DNA of 58,635 nucleotides from Micromonospora sp. MH99 (GTDB lineage Bacteria; Actinomycetota; Actinomycetes; Mycobacteriales; Micromonosporaceae), in NCBI RefSeq assembly GCF_021442385.1, contig NZ_MUZA01000037.1:1-58635 (forward strand). The letters run 5' to 3'. The notes beneath the pieces were generated by a model. It did not search any database. It saw only the letters and a list, made by a program, of their open reading frames with translations, and was not told the origin of the DNA. The first letter of the stretch is position 1. Every line of letters starts with the position of its first letter. Of the stretch, positions 1 to 6,946 are shown piece after piece. A program made the translations under genes and the position numbers.

Positions 1-2
1 CG

Positions 3-329
3 GGCGGGCCTGCGCCGGGTGGGCCGCGCTTCGGGCCGGGCGCGGCCGCGAGCGGGTGGCGGGCCGTCGGCCGGCTGGCCATGCCTGCGGCAGCAGCGGT
101 ACGCGCAGCCGGGCCCACTGTGCTGCTACCGCTGGCCGCCCTGGTGGCGGTGCTCGGCGCGGACCTGTCCGGGCTGAGCAAGGCCGAGGTGGAGCGGATC
201 TGGCTGCCGTTCGTGGTGTGGCTGCTGGTGGCCACCGCCCACCTGCCGACAGGGTCCCGGCGCTGGTGGCTGGCCGCGCAGGCGCTCACCGCCCTGGCCG
301 TCAACCACCTGGTCTGGACGGTCTCCTGA
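3..329 (+). CDS. Polytopic membrane protein, C-terminal end (5' truncated by window)
   Basis: The frame is open from the first bases and ends at a TGA at 327-329, so only about the last 108 residues are present. An internal ATG at 81 is probably not the true start, because coding character continues upstream of it. Two hydrophobic helices are visible: one with PTVLLPLAALVAVLGADL, and one with LPFVVWLLVATAHL. A third weakly hydrophobic segment lies near the end (ALTALAVNHLVWTV). The loop between the helices carries LSKAEVERIWLPF, which resembles the C-terminal part of actinobacterial integral membrane glycosyltransferase-like proteins; that is a resemblance from memory, not a proven assignment. 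It converges on the epimerase gene across a repeat-rich spacer. Confidence 0.55.
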   Translation, partial: GGPAPGGPRFGPGAAASGWRAVGRLAMPAAAAVRAAGPTVLLPLAALVAVLGADLSGLSKAEVERIWLPFVVWLLVATAHLPTGSRRWWLAAQALTALAVNHLVWTVS

Positions 330-401
330 CCACCCGGCCACCCGGCCACCCGGCCACCCGGCCACCCGGCCACCCGGCCACCCGGCCACCCGGCCACCCG
401 G
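330..401. repeat. Tandem octamer array, 9 copies of CCACCCGG
   Basis: Nine uninterrupted, perfect copies of the 8-base unit CCACCCGG begin one base after the stop codon of the truncated membrane-protein gene. An 8-base period in a non-coding position can change copy number by slippage without affecting a protein. The array directly abuts the perfect hairpin at 403-452. Confidence 0.95.
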
Positions 402-402
402 C

Positions 403-452
403 TGAGCGTGATGCCTGTGAGTCATCTTGATGACTCACAGGCATCACGCTCA
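403..452. repeat. Perfect 24-bp inverted repeat (hairpin with 2-base loop)
   Basis: Bases 403-426 are the exact reverse complement of 429-452, with TT between them. The left arm starts TGAGCGTGATGCCTGTGAGT. The element lies between two convergent genes, so it may end transcription from both sides. There is no following T tract. Its modest GC content compared with the surroundings suggests a dispersed palindromic element rather than an ordinary terminator. Confidence 0.9.
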
Positions 453-659
453 TTGTCGGTACCGCCTCGGCGCGCGCCGATCGCCGCAAGCACCACCACC
501 GCGCGCATCATTCGACGGTGGACGACGGGCGGCGGCACGGCGGGCGTACGGCGGCGGGGCGGCGGAGGGCGATCAGTCAGGGGCGGCGGGCGGCGGAGGG
601 GTGCGGCCGAGGGCGGTCAGTCAGCGGCGGTGGAGGGCGGCGCCAGCGGCGGCGGGCGG

Positions 660-1724
660 TCAGCCTGCGACTGCGGCTGGTTCCCGTAGCGGGTCGGTGG
701 CGAAGCCGGCCACACCCTCGGCGAAGCCGACGCGCGCCGTGTAGCCGAGCAGTTCCACGGCCCGGCGAGGGTCGGCGACGACGTGCCGCACGTCGGCCGC
801 GCGGGCCCCACCCACCACCTGCGGGGCCGGCCCGCCCATCGCCTCGGCCAGGGTGACCGCCAGCTCCCCGACCGTGTGCGGCTCGCCCGAGCAGACGTTC
901 ACCGGCACCAGCGTGGCGGGCGGCGCGCTGCTGTCCAGGGCCAGCAGGTTGGCCCGCGCCACGTCGGTGACGTGCACGAAGTCCCGCCGTTGCCGGCCGT
1001 CCTCCAACACGCGGGGTGCCACGCCGGCCGCCAGCGCCGACCGGAAGATCGATGCCACCCCGGCGTACGGGGTGTCGCGGGGCATCCGGGGGCCGTACAC
1101 GTTGTGGTACCGCAGCGCCCACACGGCGCCGCCGGTCTGCCGGGCCCAGGCGGCGGCCAGGTGCTCCTGGGCGAGCTTGCTCGCGGCGTACGTGCTGCGG
1201 GGCTCAAGCGGCGCGTCCTCCGGCACGAGCACCGGATCGAGTCCTCGGCCGCAGTGTGGGCAGGTCGGGTCGTACCGGCCGGCTGTCACGTCCTCGGACC
1301 GGCGGGGCGCGGGGCGCACCGTGGCGTGCTCGGGGCAGGCGTAGCGCCCCTCGCCGTAGACCACCATCGAGCTGGCCAGCACCAGCCGGCCGATGCCCGC
1401 CCGGTGCAGCGCCGCCAACAGCACCGCCGTGCCGTAGTCGTTGTGCGTGACGTAGTCGGGGGCGTCCGACGGGTCGAGGCCGTGGCCGACCATCGCCGCC
1501 TGGTGACAGACCGCGTCCACGCCGACGAGCAGCCGGTCCAGCAGGGGGCCGTCGCGGACGTCGCCGTGGACCACGTGGTGCCCGCGTGACCAGGTGGGCA
1601 GTTCACCGCCGTGCGCCTGGGGCAGCAGCGCGTCCAGCGCCACCACCTCGTGGCCCTGCTCGACGAGCAGGTCGACGACCTGCGACCCGATGAACCCGGC
1701 CGCGCCGGTGACCAGTACGCGCAT
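660..1724 (-). CDS. NAD-dependent epimerase/dehydratase (extended SDR) with Cys-rich insert
   Basis: A 354-residue extended short-chain dehydrogenase of the sugar-nucleotide epimerase/dehydratase type, expected to act on an NDP-sugar in the cytoplasm with bound NAD. The Rossmann motif TGAAGFIGSQ is at the N-terminus (residues about 7-16). The catalytic pair is in STYAASK (Tyr179, Lys183). Unusual for the family is an insert at about residues 130-158 containing CPEH and CPHC, which could hold a zinc ion. The ATG at 1724 was chosen because TAGCGT lies 7 bases upstream, the spacing of a leaderless promoter; a GTG at 1745 is the alternative. The substrate cannot be read from sequence. It may serve the glycosyltransferase cluster further right. 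Confidence 0.85.
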   Translation of the reverse strand: MRVLVTGAAGFIGSQVVDLLVEQGHEVVALDALLPQAHGGELPTWSRGHHVVHGDVRDGPLLDRLLVGVDAVCHQAAMVGHGLDPSDAPDYVTHNDYGTAVLLAALHRAGIGRLVLASSMVVYGEGRYACPEHATVRPAPRRSEDVTAGRYDPTCPHCGRGLDPVLVPEDAPLEPRSTYAASKLAQEHLAAAWARQTGGAVWALRYHNVYGPRMPRDTPYAGVASIFRSALAAGVAPRVLEDGRQRRDFVHVTDVARANLLALDSSAPPATLVPVNVCSGEPHTVGELAVTLAEAMGGPAPQVVGGARAADVRHVVADPRRAVELLGYTARVGFAEGVAGFATDPLREPAAVAG

Positions 1725-1815
1725 GCCGGTCACGCTAGGGCGCACGGGACGCCCGGCGGGCCGGTTCGGCGGACCCGTAAGGAGTTCGCAACAGCTCGGC
1801 GGGTGCCCGCGCCCC

Positions 1816-1839
1816 GGTAAGCGTTCGGTAATGCGGTAA
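1816..1839. promoter_or_regulatory. Three GGTAA direct repeats in divergent promoter region
   Basis: GGTAA occurs at 1816-1820, 1827-1831 and 1835-1839, in the 235-base region between the divergent epimerase and molybdopterin oxidoreductase genes. A possible -10 (TAACCT, about 1867) follows on the plus strand. Direct repeats in this position could bind a regulator, but the units are short. Confidence 0.25.
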
Positions 1840-1959
1840 ACCCGGCCCGGCCGTACCCCCGCGGTCTAACCTGCCGGCAGTGCCCGCCGCCGCCCCACGC
1901 GCCGGCCGGGCCGACCGGTGTGGACGACAAGGCGTGTGACGGCGAGGAAGGGGCAGCGG

Positions 1960-3327
1960 GTGCCGGTTAGCAGACCCGGCCCGAGCGGCAGCGGGACCCG
2001 GGCAACGGACGCGGACGGCTACGGCGCTCCGCGCCGGTTCTGGCGAGGGCTGGCCCAGCACGCCCCACCGGGTGTGGACGCCGTCGAACGAAGCTGGCGC
2101 AGCCCGTTGCGCGGCCCCTGGCTCACCGCCGTCTACGGCTCGGTGCTGCTGGTGGCGCTGCCGCTGGTGATCATCACCGGGTTGCTCGACTACGCCGCCT
2201 ACGGCCCGCAGTTCGACCAGGCGTTCCCGACGAACGTGGGCTGGCTGCGGCTGCCCGCGTTCGACTGGCCGACGCGGCCGTCGTGGCTGTTCCGGGTCAC
2301 CCAGGGGCTGCACGTGACACTCGGCATCGTGCTCGTCCCGGTGGTGCTGGGCAAGCTGTGGTCGGTGCTGCCGAAGCTGTTCGACTGGCCGCCGGCCCGC
2401 TCCCTGGCCCAGGTGTTGGAACGGCTGACGCTGCTGTTGCTGGTCGGCGGGATCCTGTTCCAGATCGCCACCGGCCTGCTCAACATCCAGTACTCGTACG
2501 TGTTCGGCTTCGACTTCTACACCGCCCACTACTTCGGAGCGTGGATCTTCACGGGCGCCTTCGTGGCGCACGTGATCATCAAGTTTCCCCGGCTGGTGAC
2601 CGCGCTGCGGTCCCGCCCGCTGGGCACGGAGCTGCGCACCCCGCGCGCCGCGACCCGACCCGAACCGCCCGACCCGGACGGTCTGGTCGCCGCCGAACCC
2701 GGGCCGGCCACGGTCAGCCGGCGCGGCGCGGTCGGACTGGTCGGCGGAGGGGCGCTGCTGCTCGCCGTCGTCACCATCGGGCAGAGCCTGGACGGTCCCC
2801 TGCGGCGCACGGCGCTGCTGCTGCCCCGCGGACGACAGCCCGGCACCGGGCCGAACGGCTTCCCGGTCAACCGCACCGTCGCCGCCGCCGGCGTACGCCC
2901 CGAGCAGACCGACGCGTCCTGGCGGCTGACGCTGCGGGGCGGCGGCCGGACCGTGACCCTGGACCGGCCCGGCCTGCTCGCCATGGCGCAGCACACCGCC
3001 GACCTCCCCATCTCCTGCGTGGAGGGTTGGTCGACCCGGCAGACCTGGACCGGCGTCCGTCTTCGTGACCTGGCCGCGCTCGCCGGGGTCGCGGACCCGG
3101 CCTCGGCGCGCGTGTCGTCGCTGGAGAAGGCCGGGCTGTTCCGCACGGCGGTGCTCGCCCCCAACCAGATCCTCGATCCGGATTCGTTGCTCGCCCTGCG
3201 GGTCAACGGCGTCGACCTCGCCCCCGACCACGGCTACCCGGCTCGGGTCATCGTGCCGGCCCTGCCCGGGGTGCACTGCACGAAGTGGGTCGCCGAGATC
3301 GACTTCCGGGGTCAGGCCGATGGCTGA
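1960..3327 (+). CDS. Cytochrome b / molybdopterin-dependent oxidoreductase fusion
   Basis: A membrane redox protein of about 455 residues. The N-terminal half has several hydrophobic helices with histidines placed as heme b ligands (LHVTLG, TAHYFG, AHVIIKF), as in membrane cytochrome b domains. After an arginine-rich linker and an internal helix preceded by SRRGAVGLVGGG comes a sulfite-oxidase-fold molybdopterin domain: ISCVEGWSTRQTWTG holds the expected Mo-ligand cysteine, and HCTKWVAEIDF closes the fold. The catalytic domain is probably outside the membrane, passing electrons to the heme domain. The GTG at 1960 is preferred because AGGAAGGGG sits 6 bases upstream; a GTG at 1918 is in frame but lacks a ribosome site. 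It overlaps the next gene by 8 bases. The substrate is unknown. Confidence 0.85.
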   Translation: MPVSRPGPSGSGTRATDADGYGAPRRFWRGLAQHAPPGVDAVERSWRSPLRGPWLTAVYGSVLLVALPLVIITGLLDYAAYGPQFDQAFPTNVGWLRLPAFDWPTRPSWLFRVTQGLHVTLGIVLVPVVLGKLWSVLPKLFDWPPARSLAQVLERLTLLLLVGGILFQIATGLLNIQYSYVFGFDFYTAHYFGAWIFTGAFVAHVIIKFPRLVTALRSRPLGTELRTPRAATRPEPPDPDGLVAAEPGPATVSRRGAVGLVGGGALLLAVVTIGQSLDGPLRRTALLLPRGRQPGTGPNGFPVNRTVAAAGVRPEQTDASWRLTLRGGGRTVTLDRPGLLAMAQHTADLPISCVEGWSTRQTWTGVRLRDLAALAGVADPASARVSSLEKAGLFRTAVLAPNQILDPDSLLALRVNGVDLAPDHGYPARVIVPALPGVHCTKWVAEIDFRGQADG

Positions 3328-3838
3328 GCGGGCCGGGCCGACCGCGGGACGAGACAGGCCGACCGCGGGACGGGCCGGCCGACTGCGCGCCGCCTACGGC
3401 GCCGCGCCGTGGCACCTCGTCCTGGTCACGGCGGTCATCGTGCTCGCCGGCTGGGTGGCGCTGCGGCTGGCGCAGGAGGCGACGTTCGGCCGGATGCTGC
3501 TCTGGTTCGTCGGCGCGGTCATCGCCCACGACCTGGTGCTGTTCCCGGTGTACGCAAGCGCCGACCGGGTGCTGCGCGCGGTGGTTCGCGACCGGGTCAC
3601 GCTGCTCAACCACCTGCGGGTGCCGGCGCTCGGCACGGCGCTGCTGTTCGTCGTCTACTCCCCCGGCATCCTGCGCTGGGGCGAGACCACCCACGAGGCG
3701 GCCACCGGCCAGACCCAGCGGCCGTACCTGGTGCGCTGGTTGGTGCTCAGCGCGGCGCTCTTCCTGCTCAGCGGCGCGACGTACGGCCTGCGCGCGGCGT
3801 TGGGCCGGCGCGGTTCGGCGTCCCGTGCCCGGCGCTGA
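3320..3838 (+). CDS. Membrane protein coupled to the molybdopterin oxidoreductase
   Basis: A 172-residue protein with about four transmembrane helices: WHLVLVTAVIVLAGWVAL, MLLWFVGAVIAHDLVLF, a third near LGTALLFVVYSPGIL, and a C-terminal helix around LVLSAALFLLSGATY. The tail is strongly basic. Its ATG lies inside the end of the preceding gene (8-base overlap), so translation is probably coupled and the two products may act together in the membrane. No named family was recognised. A strong hairpin just after the stop ends the two-gene unit. Confidence 0.8.
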   Translation: MAERAGPTAGRDRPTAGRAGRLRAAYGAAPWHLVLVTAVIVLAGWVALRLAQEATFGRMLLWFVGAVIAHDLVLFPVYASADRVLRAVVRDRVTLLNHLRVPALGTALLFVVYSPGILRWGETTHEAATGQTQRPYLVRWLVLSAALFLLSGATYGLRAALGRRGSASRARR

Positions 3839-3845
3839 CGGCCCC

Positions 3846-3876
3846 GGGCGCCCGACCGGCCGACGGTCGGGCGCCC
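3846..3876. terminator. Bidirectional hairpin terminator
   Basis: A perfect 12-bp stem (GGGCGCCCGACC at 3846-3857 pairing with 3865-3876) with a 7-base loop, located between convergent genes ending at 3838 and 3884. There is no T tract, as is common in high-GC actinomycetes. Confidence 0.8.
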
Positions 3877-3883
3877 CCAGCGG

Positions 3884-4297
3884 TCAGGCCGGCGCGTTGG
3901 CGTACGCCGCGACGGCCCAGGCGCCGTCCGTGCGGTGCAGGACCCAGGTGGCGTGCCGACGCCGCTCGCTCGGCAGCTCGTCCTCACCGGCCATCAGGAT
4001 GCCGGCGGCGCTGACGACGATCGCGGTGTCGCCGAGCACTCGGATGTCCAGTGGCTCGTCGAGCCCACGGGACCCCTTCAGCGGACCGGCGAACCCGGCG
4101 GCCATGTGCGCCCGCACCGCCTCGCGGCCCCGGTGCAGCACTCCGGGCATGACCACTGTGGCGTCCGGGCGGTAGAGGGCGGCGAAGGCGTCGGCGTCGT
4201 TGTCGCCCCAGGCGGCGTAGAGGCGCCGGAACAGGTCGAGGATGGCCTTGGTCGCGGTTGATGCGTCGCCCTTCGGGGCGAGCGAGGTGTTGCTCAT
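3884..4297 (-). CDS. SnoaL-like / SgcJ-EcaC family protein (NTF2 fold)
   Basis: A 137-residue single-domain protein of the NTF2-like superfamily. Typical features are an N-terminal helix with LYAAWGDNDADAFAALY, then PDATVVMPGVLHRGREAV, and a C-terminal strand ending WVLHRTDGAWAVAAY. Members are small cytoplasmic proteins that bind or isomerise small molecules, or are annotated as SgcJ/EcaC oxidoreductases; the ligand cannot be predicted. The ATG at 4297 has GGAGGT 8 bases upstream, so a longer frame reaching 4384 is rejected. It is divergent from a sigma factor that carries the same fold at its own C-terminus, which suggests a shared signal. Confidence 0.8.
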   Translation of the reverse strand: MSNTSLAPKGDASTATKAILDLFRRLYAAWGDNDADAFAALYRPDATVVMPGVLHRGREAVRAHMAAGFAGPLKGSRGLDEPLDIRVLGDTAIVVSAAGILMAGEDELPSERRRHATWVLHRTDGAWAVAAYANAPA

Positions 4298-4505
4298 GCG
4301 GATGACCTCCCTGTCGGTGGCGCCGTCGATCCGGCGCCGCGCTGGACGTGTCACGCCGAGCCGACGGGCGCGGGCCGACGGCACGTCTCACAGGGGATAC
4401 CAGCGGGCGGCAGTGAACTCATCGCTGCCGACGGTCGACATCTCTCACCACGTCGCTGGTGGGCGGCAGCGTGCCGCGCTGGCATGCTGCCGGTGGAGGT
4501 GGCGC

Positions 4506-5477
4506 ATGGACGTGCTGGCGGGCGACGGTTTCGTGACGACGGCGGCCGGGCTGCGACCCGAACTGCTGGCGCACTGCTACCGGATGCTGGGCGCCGTCGA
4601 CGAGGCCGAGGACGTCGTCCAGGAGACGATGCTGAGGGCCTGGCGGGCGCGGGACCGCTACGACGCCACCCGGGCCACGCCGCGTACCTGGCTCTACGCG
4701 ATCGCCACCAACGCCTGCCTGACCGCACTGGAGGGTCGCCGCCGCCGACCGCTGCCGACCGGCCTCGGTCCGGCCAGCGAGGACGCGGACGCGCCGCTGA
4801 CGCCGCGCATGGACGTGCCCTGGCTCCAGCCGCTGCCGGACGCCCGGCTCACCGACACCGATGACCCGCAGATGGTGGTGCAGCGGCGCAGCAGCCTGCG
4901 GTTGGCGCTGGTGGCGGCCCTGCAGCTGCTGCCGCCGCGGCAGCGCGCGGTGCTGATCCTGCGCGACGTGCTGCGGTTCAGCGCCGCCGAGGTGGCGGGG
5001 CAGCTGGGCACCTCGGTCGCCGGCGTCAACAGCGCCCTGCAACGGGCACGCGCCGGGCTGGCCGACACCGGGCTGCGCGACGACGGCGTGCGGGAGGCCG
5101 ATGATCCCGAGGTGCGCGCCACGGTGGACCGGTACGTGCGGGCGTTCGAGGCCGCCGACGTACCCGCGTTGGTCGACCTGCTCACCGACACGGCGGTGTT
5201 GGAGATGCCGCCGGTCCCCCTCTGGTACTCGGGCCGGGAGGCGTACGGCCGGTTCATGTCCCGGGTCTTCGCCCTGCGGGGCCGGGACTGGCGGGTGCTG
5301 CCGACGGCGGCGAACGGTCAGCCGACCCTCGCCGCGTACTGCCGGCAGGACGGCCCGGGGTACCGCCTGCACACGGTGCAGGTGCTGACCATCGCGCCGG
5401 CCGGGGTGGCGCACAACGTGGTCTTCCAGGACCCGGCGGTGCTGCGCGCCTTCGCGCTGCCGGCCACGGTGGGCTGA
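4506..5477 (+). CDS. ECF-type sigma-70 factor with C-terminal SnoaL-like domain
   Basis: A 323-residue RNA polymerase sigma factor. Region 2 includes LLAHCYRMLGAVDEAEDVVQETMLRAWR. Region 4 includes LPPRQRAVLILRDVLRFSAAEVAGQLGTS followed by a recognition helix with VNSALQRARAGL (each motif written in parts here). From about residue 205 the protein continues into an NTF2/SnoaL-like domain with EMPPVPLWYSGREA, as in the large ECF groups that include mycobacterial SigG and SigJ, where the extension modulates activity in place of a separate anti-sigma factor. The ATG at 4506 has GGAGGT 5 bases upstream. It converges on the riboflavin-like operon with only 9 bases between stops. The target promoters are unknown. 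Confidence 0.88.
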   Translation: MDVLAGDGFVTTAAGLRPELLAHCYRMLGAVDEAEDVVQETMLRAWRARDRYDATRATPRTWLYAIATNACLTALEGRRRRPLPTGLGPASEDADAPLTPRMDVPWLQPLPDARLTDTDDPQMVVQRRSSLRLALVAALQLLPPRQRAVLILRDVLRFSAAEVAGQLGTSVAGVNSALQRARAGLADTGLRDDGVREADDPEVRATVDRYVRAFEAADVPALVDLLTDTAVLEMPPVPLWYSGREAYGRFMSRVFALRGRDWRVLPTAANGQPTLAAYCRQDGPGYRLHTVQVLTIAPAGVAHNVVFQDPAVLRAFALPATVG

Positions 5478-5490
5478 GCGGCGGGCTCAG
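5474..5490. terminator. Small hairpin spanning both convergent stop codons
   Basis: CTGAGC (5474-5479) pairs with GCTCAG (5485-5490) across a GGCGG loop. The left arm contains the TGA of the sigma factor gene and the right arm contains the stop of the RibD-like gene on the other strand. It is a short stem that may act as a weak bidirectional terminator. Confidence 0.4.
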
Positions 5491-6194
5491 GTCTGGCCGA
5501 AGCGGTCGGAGAGCGCGTAGCGCAGCAGCACCACGTCGCCGATCTGGCGGGCCTCGGCCAGTCGGGCGCGGCGTCCCGGGTGCCAGGGGAAGCTCCCCTC
5601 CCCGACGAACCGGGGCGCCCGGCGGTCGCCGACGAAGAACGGGGCGACCACCAGGTGCAGCTCGTCGGCGAGACCGGCGGTGAGGAACTGGGCGTGCACC
5701 GTCCCGCCCCCCTCGACCATCAGCCGGCGCACGCCCCGCGCCGCCAGGTCGGCGAGGATCCAGGCGAGGTCGACCGGGTCGCCCCCGTCGACGACAGTGG
5801 CCAGCCGACCGACCCGCTCGCGGGTCTTGTCCAGCACTCCGCTGGCGCAGTAGACCAGCCGATCGGGATCGCCGGCGGTGAAGAACCGGGCGGTCGGGTC
5901 GAGGTCTCCCCGGGCGGTCAGGGTCACCTTCGTGGGCGAGGCGGGCCGCCCGCACGCCACCCGCTCGGCCCGGCGGGACGCGGACCGCACCAGCAGGCGG
6001 GGATCGTCCCGGCGGACCGTGGCGGCGCCGACCAGGATCGCGTCGCAACTGGCCCGGACCGCGTCGACGCGGTCGAGATCATCCTCGTTGGACAGCAGCA
6101 ACCGCTGCTCGGAGGCGTCGTCGATGTACCCGTCGATACTGGTGGCGCAGCTCAGCAGCACGTACGGCCGTGGCGACGCCGGCCGGCAGCTCAT
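5487..6194 (-). CDS. RibD C-terminal-type reductase (pyrimidine reductase), stand-alone
   Basis: A 235-residue protein made only of the reductase domain of RibD (dihydrofolate-reductase fold). In riboflavin synthesis this domain reduces the ribose of the pyrimidine intermediate to ribitol using NADPH. Visible motifs are LLSCATSIDGYIDD near the N-terminus, AILVGAATVRRDDPRL, and GVRRLMVEGGGTVHAQFL followed by ADELHLVVAPFFVGD. The deaminase half of bifunctional RibD is absent. The start overlaps the stop of the GTP cyclohydrolase II gene by 4 bases (ATGA), so the two are translationally coupled. It is the last gene of the minus-strand operon. The lack of ribB, ribH, ribE or a deaminase nearby argues for a role outside bulk riboflavin synthesis. 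Confidence 0.85.
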   Translation of the reverse strand: MSCRPASPRPYVLLSCATSIDGYIDDASEQRLLLSNEDDLDRVDAVRASCDAILVGAATVRRDDPRLLVRSASRRAERVACGRPASPTKVTLTARGDLDPTARFFTAGDPDRLVYCASGVLDKTRERVGRLATVVDGGDPVDLAWILADLAARGVRRLMVEGGGTVHAQFLTAGLADELHLVVAPFFVGDRRAPRFVGEGSFPWHPGRRARLAEARQIGDVVLLRYALSDRFGQT

Positions 6195-6889
6195 CGGGAG
6201 ACGGGCCCGTCAGGGGTACGACCCGCCGGCGCCTGCGCCGCCTCGGCCTCCGCCGCCTCAGCCTCTGCCGCCTTGGCGGCCTTCGCCGCGAGGTACTCGG
6301 CGTTGGCCGGGGACAGGAAGATGCTGGTGGGGACGCGTTCGACGACGTCCACGCCGAGCCGGGTCAACTGCTCGGCCTTGTCCGGGTTGCTGCTGAGCAG
6401 GCGCACGCGCGGCACGCCGAGGGTGGCCAGCATCTGCGCGGCGGCGCTGTAGTCACGCTCGTCCTCGCCCCGGCCCAGCGCCACGTTGGCCTGGTAGGTG
6501 TCCAGCCCGGCGTCCTGCAGGGCGTACGCGTCGAGCTTGGCGTACAGGCCGATGCCCCGGCCCTCCTGACGCAGGTAGAGCAGGAACCCGCCGGTCTCGG
6601 CGATCCGCTGCACCGCCTCGCGCAGCTGCGGCCCGCAGTCGCAGCGCTGGCTGCCGAACACGTCGCCGGTGAGGCACTCGCTGTGCGGGCGGACCAGCGG
6701 CGGCTCGCCACCGGCGGCGAGCCGGTCCAGCGCCCCGGCCCAGTCACCCAGGCCGAGGGCGAGGTGTTCCCGACCGTCGATGAGGCCCTTGAACGTGAAC
6801 ACCCGGACGGTGGTGGTGTAGCCGTCGGGAAACGCCAGCGGCACCGTGACCTGCGTACGGACCGTGGCTACCGGCAGTGCTTCGGGCAT
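6191..6889 (-). CDS. ribA: GTP cyclohydrolase II
   Basis: A 232-residue enzyme that opens the imidazole ring of GTP, giving formate, pyrophosphate and 2,5-diamino-6-ribosylamino-pyrimidinone phosphate. The signature is clear: HSECLTGDVFGSQRCDCG supplies the three zinc cysteines, then YLRQEGRGIGL, and later LLSSNPDKAEQL. It is the monofunctional type: there is no fused RibB domain. The C-terminus has an Ala/Glu-rich tail of about 30 residues (KAAKAAEAEAAEAEAAQA), unlike the usual compact end. The ATG at 6889 has AAAGGAG just upstream. It sits between a flippase-like membrane gene and a RibD-type reductase, with pterin-synthase-like and glycosyltransferase genes upstream, so it probably feeds a specialised pathway. 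Confidence 0.93.
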   Translation of the reverse strand: MPEALPVATVRTQVTVPLAFPDGYTTTVRVFTFKGLIDGREHLALGLGDWAGALDRLAAGGEPPLVRPHSECLTGDVFGSQRCDCGPQLREAVQRIAETGGFLLYLRQEGRGIGLYAKLDAYALQDAGLDTYQANVALGRGEDERDYSAAAQMLATLGVPRVRLLSSNPDKAEQLTRLGVDVVERVPTSIFLSPANAEYLAAKAAKAAEAEAAEAEAAQAPAGRTPDGPVSR

Positions 6890-6946
6890 GGGACTCCTTT
6901 GTCCGGCGCCGTCCTGGGACGGCGACGCGTACCGTCTCACCACGAC

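Larger units (their letters stand above)
330..659. other. Non-coding spacer between convergent genes
   Basis: This 330-base spacer holds the octamer array, the perfect hairpin and, from about 530 to 659, a strongly G-rich plus strand. Related units ending in GGGCGATCAGTCAG, GGGCGGTCAGTCAG and GGGCGGTCAG appear at about 567, 614 and 655; the last contains the stop codon of the epimerase gene. The repeated pattern suggests that the gene's 3' end was partly duplicated into the spacer. No gene was recognised here. Confidence 0.6.

Noticed and set aside
330..401. CRISPR-like repeat array
   Set aside because: The units are 8 bases long and directly adjacent, with no spacers, and no cas genes are present; it is a simple tandem repeat.
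403..452. Conventional rho-independent terminator
   Set aside because: A 24-bp perfect stem with a 2-base loop, lower local GC and no T tract fits a palindromic element better, though it may still stop transcription.
1735..3276. Minus-strand open frame of about 513 codons opposite the molybdopterin oxidoreductase gene
   Set aside because: Its product is rich in Arg, Gln, Gly and His with no domain, the usual shadow of a high-GC gene on the other strand, which encodes clear functional motifs.
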